A program made the translations under genes and the position numbers. Positions 1 through 5,560 of a stretch of 14,192 bases of DNA are shown one piece after another (positions within the stretch are counted from its first letter, which is position 1; the number at the start of each line of letters is the position of its first letter). The notes under the pieces were generated by a model, which was not told the origin of the DNA, did not search any database, and worked only from the letters and a program-made list of their open reading frames with translations. This stretch comes from JBMNUL01 sp050946255 (GTDB lineage: Bacteria; Actinomycetota; Coriobacteriia; Coriobacteriales; CADBOM01): NCBI GenBank assembly GCA_050946255.1, contig JBMNUL010000060.1:1-14192 (forward strand), written 5' to 3'.

Positions 1-46
1 ATCTGCAACCTATTTCAGGTGTTCCGATCTCAGGAGGGAGACCCAG

Positions 47-2011
47 ATGTCATTTACCCATTTCCCGCACGTGTACCAGCCGCTCGATATCGGCAGCATG
101 CACATGAAGAACCGCATCCAGTACTCTCCAATCGTCACCAATCACGCTGGCTATACCTCAGGTGATGTGACCAACGAGCTGTTCGAGTTCTATTCAGGTC
201 AGGCCAAGTCGGGTGCGGCTCTCGTCACCGTTGGCTCGACTCCAATCGACTTCGACCGCGGCCGCGACTTCTATGCCTGCATGTCGGCGACCAAGGACGA
301 GGACATTCACGGACTTGGCATGGTCTGCCGCGAGATGCATCGATACAACTGCAACTTCTCGGCTGAGCTGACACATGCCGGGCAGTGGGCGGGTGCCCTG
401 CTCAAGGGCCATCCCAAGGCCTGGGTTCCTTCGCTGGTGGAGGGATGGTGCGATGACCCAGAGGTCTTCGAGGAGATCAACCGTGCTCAGATGGACGAGG
501 TCATCGATCATCTGCAGGCTGCGATCAGACGCTGCAAGGCGGCCGGGTTCGACATGGTCATGGTCCACATGGCACACGGGAACCTGTTCTCGGCTTTCCT
601 CTCCACTTATTTCAATCATCGCACCGACGAGTACGGCGGCAGCATGGAGAACCGCTTCAGGTATCCGCTGGAAGTACTCGAGGCAGCACATGAGGCCACC
701 GGCGGAGATATCCCGATAGAGATTCGCTTCCAGGGTCTTGAGAGGCTAGAGGGTGGAACGGGCGTCGAGGAGCGCATCGAGTTCCTCAAGCGTGCGCAGA
801 AGTACATCGATTCCGTAGTGGTCTCCACCGGAACGCTTTTTGGAGGCGAGGCCTGGTCGTACAACATGCCCGGTTACTACGTGGAGCCCTGCTGCAACGT
901 CGACGTTGCCCAGGCATTCAAGGAAGCAGTTCCCGACCTCTGCATCTCGGTGTGCGGTGGAATCTCCACGCTCGAGCAGGCCGAGGACATCATCGCCAAC
1001 GGCAAGGCCGACGTGGTGGCAATCGCCAAGGCGCTCATGGCAGAGCCGCAGTTCGCCAACAAGGGTCTCCGCGGCCAGGAAGACGACATCAGGCCATGTC
1101 TGCGCTGCCTCTGGTGTCTGCGCAATGCACCTCAGGGCGGTCATGTCGAGGGCTGCGCAGTCAATCCGACTTGCGGGCTCGAGTACCGCGGCACCAAGCT
1201 CACCCCGATACTGGATTACCGCAAGGCAATGGTCATCGGTGGTGGACCAGCTGGAATGGAGGCTACACAGGTTCTCGCCGAGCGCGGGTTCGACACCGTT
1301 TTATACGAGAAGCTCCCGAGGCTCGGAGGTCGCTTGGAGGAGGCGTCTTCGCTGGTTTACAAGGACGGTTTCCGCAGGTACTACAAGTATCAGGTCAGAA
1401 AGACTATGGAATGCGGCGCACGCGTTGTGATCGGCCAGGAGGCGACTGAGGACACGGTTAGGGCCGAGCAGCCAGATGTCCTGATCCTCACCGTGGGCGG
1501 AGAGCCCATCGTCCCGCCGATTCCGGGAATCGATGGGCCGAATGTGGTCGGAGTCGTCGAGGTAGACCGTGGCGAGGCGGAAACAGGCCAGAAGGTCGTC
1601 GTCTGCGGGGCAGGTCTCTCGGGTGCCGAGTGCGCAATCGCCCTTGCAATGGAAGGCAAGGACGTCACCCTTCTGGACATGGTCCCCGTCGAGGACTTCT
1701 ACAAGGACTTCGATGAGATGGACCGCCCGATGATCACGAAGAACCTCAAGGAATACAACGTCGAGTGCATCGGAGAGGCTTCCGTGCAGGAGTTCACTTT
1801 CGAAGGAGTGAAGGTCAAGATGGCCGATGGTTCCGAGAAGGTCATTCCCTGCGATACGGCCGTAACTGCATTTGGCATCAAGCCGAACAAGGCCTACATC
1901 GAGAAGATGCTCGACCTCGTTCCGGAGACTTATGTCATCGGCGATGCAAACAGGAGCGGAGTCATAGGCGCCGCGATCAACGACGCATACTGGATTTGCC
2001 GAGAGATCTAG
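47..2011 (+). CDS. OYE-family NADH:flavin oxidoreductase, FMN/[4Fe-4S]/FAD (FadH / TMADH-like)
   Basis: Predicted cytosolic flavoenzyme of the FadH / 2-enoate reductase / trimethylamine dehydrogenase superfamily. Residues ~8-340 form the Old Yellow Enzyme TIM barrel; RTDEYGGSMENR at 192-203 is its hallmark. Four cysteines at 351, 354, 357 and 370 (CX2CX2CX12C) form the [4Fe-4S] site, with the spacing known for trimethylamine dehydrogenase. A Rossmann fold follows (VIGGGPAG, 396-403), then a second one (CGAGLSG, 520-526), and a C-terminal flavin-contacting IGDA at 631-634. At 654 aa it is full length for the family. The ATG at 47 has AGGAGG at 32-37, nine bases upstream. The HGYL-type motif that carries the proposed proton-donor Tyr in FadH reads HGNL here (177-180, Asn179), so FadH chemistry is doubtful. 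It is clearly more divergent than the two paralogues downstream. Substrate unknown; reductase or demethylating dehydrogenase are both possible. The promoter lies outside the window. Confidence 0.93.
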   Translation: MSFTHFPHVYQPLDIGSMHMKNRIQYSPIVTNHAGYTSGDVTNELFEFYSGQAKSGAALVTVGSTPIDFDRGRDFYACMSATKDEDIHGLGMVCREMHRYNCNFSAELTHAGQWAGALLKGHPKAWVPSLVEGWCDDPEVFEEINRAQMDEVIDHLQAAIRRCKAAGFDMVMVHMAHGNLFSAFLSTYFNHRTDEYGGSMENRFRYPLEVLEAAHEATGGDIPIEIRFQGLERLEGGTGVEERIEFLKRAQKYIDSVVVSTGTLFGGEAWSYNMPGYYVEPCCNVDVAQAFKEAVPDLCISVCGGISTLEQAEDIIANGKADVVAIAKALMAEPQFANKGLRGQEDDIRPCLRCLWCLRNAPQGGHVEGCAVNPTCGLEYRGTKLTPILDYRKAMVIGGGPAGMEATQVLAERGFDTVLYEKLPRLGGRLEEASSLVYKDGFRRYYKYQVRKTMECGARVVIGQEATEDTVRAEQPDVLILTVGGEPIVPPIPGIDGPNVVGVVEVDRGEAETGQKVVVCGAGLSGAECAIALAMEGKDVTLLDMVPVEDFYKDFDEMDRPMITKNLKEYNVECIGEASVQEFTFEGVKVKMADGSEKVIPCDTAVTAFGIKPNKAYIEKMLDLVPETYVIGDANRSGVIGAAINDAYWICREI

Positions 2012-2108
2012 CTTTCCTGTCTGAGATTTCGGAATGAGCTGTGGTGAAGTAGGGAATTCACAGTGACTTCTGGAGTCCGAAGTTGCAGCAGTTGAGGTTT
2101 CAGTTCGA

Positions 2109-2139
2109 ATCCGCCCGAGCATAATCTCGGGCGGATTTT
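2109..2139 (+). terminator. Rho-independent terminator after the first OYE gene
   Basis: The 11-bp perfect stem ATCCGCCCGAG (2109-2119) / CTCGGGCGGAT (2126-2136) with a 6-base loop ends in TTTT. It lies about 100 bases after the stop codon of the first flavoenzyme gene, so that gene is probably the last of its transcript. Confidence 0.85.
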
Positions 2140-2207
2140 CTATACCCACCAGACATCTAGCTCGTGCGTATACGCTATTTCTCCTAAAAAATATATATTT
2201 GATGGTT

Positions 2208-2264
2208 TTTGTATTGAATTTAGATATCAAATAGATATAAAATATCCATTAAATGCAATACAAA
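2208..2264 (+). promoter_or_regulatory. Promoter inside a long inverted repeat, probable antitoxin operator
   Basis: Arms TTTGTATTGAATTTA (2208-2222) and TAAATGCAATACAAA (2250-2264) are inverted copies with one mismatch in 15. A further GATAT/ATATC pair lies inside (2223-2227, 2242-2246). A candidate promoter sits within: -35 TTGAAT (2214-2219), 16-base spacer, -10 TATAAA (2236-2241), so transcription would start near 2248. The left arm overlaps the -35 and the right arm follows the start. This is where an autorepressing RelB-type protein would be expected to bind (inference). Confidence 0.6.
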
Positions 2265-2293
2265 CGCCATATAAACGCAGCAGGAATACCAGC

Positions 2294-2488
2294 ATGATGA
2301 AGTCAACGACCATACGCATGGACGATGAGTTGAAGCGAGTTGCGTGTGAGAAGCTCGACGCACTCGGCCTCAGCTTCAACACGTTCGTGGTCATGGCGAC
2401 AAAACAGCTGGTGGCGCAGAATCGGATTCCCTTCGACCTTGTCGTTCCGCAAGACAAGGTAGAGGGGAAGCCAGGAAACGACGGCTAG
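2294..2488 (+). CDS. RelB/DinJ-family antitoxin, apparently orphan
   Basis: Small 64-aa protein. Residues ~4-45 fit the ribbon-helix-helix part of RelB/DinJ antitoxins: a short beta strand (STTIRMDD), a helix, LGLSFNTFVVMATKQ, then the family-typical IPFDL (47-51). Known members bind their own promoter as dimers and neutralise a RelE/YafQ-type RNase through a C-terminal tail. Here the tail after IPFDL is only 13 residues, and the whole protein is shorter than the usual ~80-100 aa. The start is ATG 2294, or ATG 2297 directly after it; AGGA at 2282-2285 is a fitting ribosome binding site. No intact toxin gene follows, and antitoxin genes of this family normally sit directly before one. Its promoter lies in a palindrome suited to autoregulation. 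Either a solitary regulator or the remainder of a decayed module. Confidence 0.75.
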   Translation: MMKSTTIRMDDELKRVACEKLDALGLSFNTFVVMATKQLVAQNRIPFDLVVPQDKVEGKPGNDG

Positions 2489-2579
2489 GAAAGTTTGCTG
2501 GGGGATTACTGTATCGGGCACTGGATTGGCAAATAGACATACCACATATACGCAGCGAAAAAACAGATAGGTGGTCGTC

Positions 2580-2708
2580 ATGCGAACACGAAGACGTCGC
2601 AACAAAACGAACGGGGAGATCTTCGTTCATAGGAACAGCTGGATCTTCTACAACAAGGGTTTTGGAGTGGTGTCTCTGTTCAGGAGGAGAATCCACAAAT
2701 ACGTTTGA
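2580..2708 (+). CDS. Possible 42-aa basic small protein (doubtful)
   Basis: An ATG-to-TGA frame of 42 codons, very rich in Arg/Lys at both ends (RTRRRR at 2-7, FRRRIHKY at 34-41) with an aromatic centre. AGGTGG at about 2569-2574 could serve as a weak ribosome binding site. The DNA before it (CATATACGCAGC, near 2546-2557) resembles the leader of the antitoxin gene (CATATAAACGCAGC, near 2268-2281). It sits where a toxin gene would be expected, but I recognise no RelE, YafQ or other toxin motif. It may be a chance frame or a remnant. Confidence 0.22.
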   Translation: MRTRRRRNKTNGEIFVHRNSWIFYNKGFGVVSLFRRRIHKYV

Positions 2709-3023
2709 TACAGATATGGTCCTGAGATTCGGCTGATCCAGCAATTCTGCCGAAAGCACAGCTTCCTGGTTTACAGCAGAAGCCCGGGAGGGTTTTCCCT
2801 TCCCGGGCTTCCTTTTTCGTCTACTGCCCTTGGGGGCAGCCAGGGTCTTTCTCCTGTTGGATGTCTCTATTTCCTTAAGACGTCGCTTGTCCCGAAGGAT
2901 TGCTGCTCGGCCTGATGCCGATTTCCCCTGCGAATGCCTCTTGTGCAGGCGGATACCGCTAGCCTCAGGTTCTCACTTCAAGCAGGTTGATCCACTGGTC
3001 CGGAGAAATCTTCTAAAGCCCCT
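2709..3023. other. Intergenic, no gene seen
   Basis: Apart from the terminator at 2779-2817 I see no supported gene. The frame open at 2830-3027 has no ribosome binding site and an arginine-rich, low-complexity translation. A small hairpin, CTGCCC/GGGCAG (2824-2839), has no T-run. I found no clear leftward terminator for the flavoenzyme gene ending at 3024. Confidence 0.6.
2779..2817 (+). terminator. Rho-independent terminator after the antitoxin region
   Basis: GAAGCCCGGGA-GGG (2779-2792) pairs with CCC-T-TCCCGGGCTTC (2797-2811) around a TTTT loop, with one bulged T. CCTTTTT follows. The polarity is rightward; on the other strand no T-run follows the stem. Confidence 0.85.
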
Positions 3024-4994
3024 CTAGAACCTGCCAAGGTCAACTGCGGTCTGGAATGCCGTTCCAGTTGCCTCGCAAATGTTCTTGACGGTGAAGCAGT
3101 CTCCAATCGGGTAATACTCTGGAGCGCAATCGTAGAACGAGATCGCCTCTTCGCGCAGCGGGCGCATTCCCATTGCGACGATCACATTGTCGGCCTCGTA
3201 GAATTTCTCGCCGTCTGGGGTCTCGCAGAGGACGCCGTTCTCCTTGACCTCCTTGACCTTGTTCTGAAGGTTGATCTTGAGACCGTTCTTCTTGATCTCA
3301 ACGCGCACGCCGGACATGTGGAGGAAGTTGCCGCCGTCGCTGATGTGGTCGAGCATCTCGACGTTGGTTACGTCCCTGCCCATCTTCGTGAGTTGCAGGC
3401 CGAGCTCGACGCCTGCCAAACCGGCGCCCATGATCACGATCTTCTGGCCGAGCTCATCGGCAGAATTGTAGGCATCCACTGCGTTCATTACGTTGGGCCC
3501 GTCGATACCAGGGATCGGAGGGATGAGCTGCTTGGAGCCGAGGGCTGCGATGATTACGTCCACGTCCATGGCCTCAGCCATCTCGGGGGTCATCTTGGTG
3601 TTGAGCATGACCTTGATGTTAGGGTGCTCGAAGCACTTGCGCTGCTGCTGGTTGAGGTAGTAGTCGAGGTTCTTCTTGAAATAGACGTTGCGCTCGCAGC
3701 GGATGGTTCCACCGAGCTCGTTCTTCGCCTCGGCGATAGTGACGTTGTGCCCGCGGTCTGCAGCGGTGAGCGCGGCCTCCATGCCCGCAACGCCTCCGCC
3801 GATGACGAGGACGTTCTTCTTGACCTTGACCGCCGGCGGCTCGTATGTGCCGTGGATCTCGCGGCCGGAGAGCGGGTTGATCGCGCAGTAGGGCTCGCCA
3901 TTGGTGAGCTCTTGGGAGAAGCAGTTCATGCAGCGCATGCAGCGCTTGGCCTCGGTGTCCAGACCAGCGCGTGCCATGTTGGGGAAGTCGGGCTCGCAGA
4001 ACAGCTCGCGTGCGACCTCGACAACATCGGCCTTGCCGGTGGCGATGATCTCGTCCATGAACGCCGGGTCGCTGTACCCGCCGATAGTGGCGACCTTGGC
4101 GTGCTTCATGTGCTTCTTGATCTCTGCGGCCATCTCGAGGTTGTGCCCCTCATCGACGAACATCGATGGAGTTGTGATTCCGAACACCTCGTCGACTTCG
4201 TGGTTGCCTGCGCTTACGTGGATCAGATCCGCATGTTCATCTAGGGCAATGGCGTTCTCGAGCCCGACGTCGAATCCAAATCCGCCGTCATAGCACTCGG
4301 AACCGGAGATGCGGACTTCGACTGGGAATCCCTTGCCGCATGCCTCGTGAATCGCGTCGCAAATTTGGTTGATTATGCGGCAGCGGTTCTCGGGGCTTCC
4401 GCCATATTCGTCGGTGCGGGTGTTCACCAGGGGAGAGAGGAACTGGTGCAGCAGCCAGCCATGGCCGGCGTGGATGTGGACCATTCCAAACCCCATCCTC
4501 TTGCCAAGTGCGGCGGCCTGGGCATATTTCTGAATCGTGCGGTCTATAAGAGCCTGGTCCATGGGAATTACAGTGCGGCCCTTCTGCTCGATTGCCACCG
4601 GCCCGATTGCGTCTCCCGTGGGCTCACCTCCGAACATCTCGAGCTTTCTGTTAGCGAAGGCTCCTGCATGGGCGAGCTCGAGGACCGGCACGGCGCCGTG
4701 CTTTTTAATGGCGTCGGCGATGCGGGCAATGTCCATGTCGACGTTGGGGGAGTCGAGCTTGATGTGCTTGTCGCTGCCTGCGCCGTATTCTCCATCGACA
4801 ATTCCCTCGAAGGTCCCAACGGATGCAGCGCCTCCCATGGCCTTGCGCCCATAGTAGTATGCTGCGCCATCTACCAGATGTCCGTTACCTGGAAGATTCT
4901 GGTATCCAGTTGGGGAACCGAAGATCCTGTTGCGAAAAAGTTGGTTTCCAATGACGATTGGCTCGAACAAATGGGGGTATTTCAACTTGCTCAT
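3024..4994 (-). CDS. OYE-family flavin oxidoreductase, paralogue A (FMN/[4Fe-4S]/FAD)
   Basis: Predicted 656-aa cytosolic flavoenzyme of the FadH / 2-enoate reductase group. The TIM barrel spans ~5-345, with HAGHGWLLHQFLSP at 175-188 and NTRTDEYGGSPENR at 191-204. The [4Fe-4S] cysteines are 352, 355, 358 and 370 (CX2CX2CX11C). The first Rossmann fold is VIGGGVAG (397-404), the second IMGAGLAG (521-528), with the C-terminal flavin motif PIGDC at 629-633. In the HGYL motif of FadH the Tyr is Trp here (W180). The start is ATG at 4994: on the coding strand AGGAG precedes it at a good distance, and the protein then aligns end to end with the 656-aa paralogue at 7799-9769. An upstream in-frame extension to 5102 has no such support. 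It is divergent from the double methyltransferase gene. Substrate unknown: a C=C or benzylic-ether reductase or a demethylating dehydrogenase would fit the family. Confidence 0.93.
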   Translation of the reverse strand: MSKLKYPHLFEPIVIGNQLFRNRIFGSPTGYQNLPGNGHLVDGAAYYYGRKAMGGAASVGTFEGIVDGEYGAGSDKHIKLDSPNVDMDIARIADAIKKHGAVPVLELAHAGAFANRKLEMFGGEPTGDAIGPVAIEQKGRTVIPMDQALIDRTIQKYAQAAALGKRMGFGMVHIHAGHGWLLHQFLSPLVNTRTDEYGGSPENRCRIINQICDAIHEACGKGFPVEVRISGSECYDGGFGFDVGLENAIALDEHADLIHVSAGNHEVDEVFGITTPSMFVDEGHNLEMAAEIKKHMKHAKVATIGGYSDPAFMDEIIATGKADVVEVARELFCEPDFPNMARAGLDTEAKRCMRCMNCFSQELTNGEPYCAINPLSGREIHGTYEPPAVKVKKNVLVIGGGVAGMEAALTAADRGHNVTIAEAKNELGGTIRCERNVYFKKNLDYYLNQQQRKCFEHPNIKVMLNTKMTPEMAEAMDVDVIIAALGSKQLIPPIPGIDGPNVMNAVDAYNSADELGQKIVIMGAGLAGVELGLQLTKMGRDVTNVEMLDHISDGGNFLHMSGVRVEIKKNGLKINLQNKVKEVKENGVLCETPDGEKFYEADNVIVAMGMRPLREEAISFYDCAPEYYPIGDCFTVKNICEATGTAFQTAVDLGRF

Positions 4995-5103
4995 AGGTTC
5001 TCCTGTCTCTGTATCCACTCCCTGTGATATTGCTGACGTTATCTTGAAGCTCGTGTTTGAAAGCTGCACGTTGAACTGGCAGCCAATTGCCGCTCTAAAC
5101 AAT

Positions 5104-5205
5104 CGAGAACATCTCGTATCTCAGACGGGCCCATACATGTGAAAATCAGGCCGTTATTTATGCGAGACTTCTCGGACAACTGCTCTGGTAAGTGAAGTAT
5201 CTCGC
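5104..5205 (-). promoter_or_regulatory. Structured leader or operator region upstream of OYE paralogue A
   Basis: On the + strand GCGAGACTTC (5162-5171) can pair with GAAGTATCTCGC (5194-5205): ten base pairs with a two-base bulge. A separate hairpin, CGAGA-ACA-TCTCG, lies at 5104-5116. In the leftward transcript both would fall within the predicted ~230-base leader. I recognise no known riboswitch class. The repeated CGAGA/TCTCG elements could equally be protein-binding sites. Confidence 0.35.
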
Positions 5206-5231
5206 TATTGGAAATCTTGAGCAATTGAAAA

Positions 5232-5260
5232 ATGTTATTGCATAATAAAATGAAAATCAA
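5232..5260 (-). promoter_or_regulatory. Candidate leftward promoter for OYE paralogue A
   Basis: Reading leftward: -35 TTGATT (5255-5260), 17-base spacer, -10 TAACAT (5232-5237, four of six consensus positions). Transcription would start near 5225, giving a leader of about 230 bases. Found by eye in AT-rich DNA, so other placements are possible. Confidence 0.3.
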
Positions 5261-5328
5261 GAAAGTTTATTAAATTGCTCCGGAAATCCAGATCAGCATT
5301 CTTCTGAAAATTAATGCTAGTTGCAAAT

Positions 5329-5345
5329 ATTAGACAAAGTCTAAT
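5329..5345. promoter_or_regulatory. Perfect palindrome, candidate operator
   Basis: ATTAGAC-AAA-GTCTAAT: two perfect 7-base arms around a 3-base centre, between two divergent genes and about 70-100 bases from the candidate leftward promoter. The shape fits a site for a dimeric repressor or activator. No T-run follows, so it does not look like a terminator. Confidence 0.45.
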
Positions 5346-5495
5346 TATCGATATTCAAAATTGTGAATTCCCGAAGTTTGAATTTCTGGACTGAAAAATC
5401 GCAAAAAATGTCGATTTAACTGGAAAATCGCAGAATTCTCCCCATTGAACGCTTTACATTTCGACTTTTACACCTTTTCAAATTTTCTCAGGCAA

Positions 5496-5501
5496 TACAA
5501 T
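5496..5501 (+). promoter_or_regulatory. Candidate -10 element of the double methyltransferase gene
   Basis: TACAAT (five of six consensus bases) would start transcription near 5508, about 53 bases before the chosen ATG. No good -35 stands at 16-18 bases, so the promoter would need an activator, or this call is wrong. Confidence 0.25.
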
Positions 5502-5560
5502 CTTTGCAGGGTTAGCAGATGCACTACATCGCACACTTATTTGAAAGGGGAAAATTCATT

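Larger units (their letters stand above)
4995..5560. other. Divergent AT-rich regulatory region, no gene seen
   Basis: 566 bases separate the divergent starts of OYE paralogue A (leftward) and the double methyltransferase gene (rightward). From about 5220 to 5500 it is much richer in A+T than the flanking genes. It holds the leader structures at 5104-5205, the palindrome at 5329-5345 and a direct repeat AAAATCGCA near 5395-5404 and 5424-5432. The short frames open across it have no ribosome binding sites and unconvincing translations. Confidence 0.6.

Noticed and set aside
2034..2120. tRNA-Gln-like stretch (GTGA/TCAC arm, TTCTGGA loop, TTCGAAT)
   Set aside because: Anticodon stem has only three pairs, the T-stem and acceptor stem do not pair, spacing is about 16 bases too long, and the TTCGAAT part runs into the terminator stem.
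2830..3027. 65-aa open frame on the + strand
   Set aside because: No ribosome binding site, Arg/Leu/Pro-rich low-complexity translation, and it overlaps the end of a solid gene.
4995..5102. N-terminal extension of OYE paralogue A by 36 residues
   Set aside because: The internal ATG at 4994 has an AGGAG site and gives exact end-to-end agreement with paralogue B; the extension has neither.
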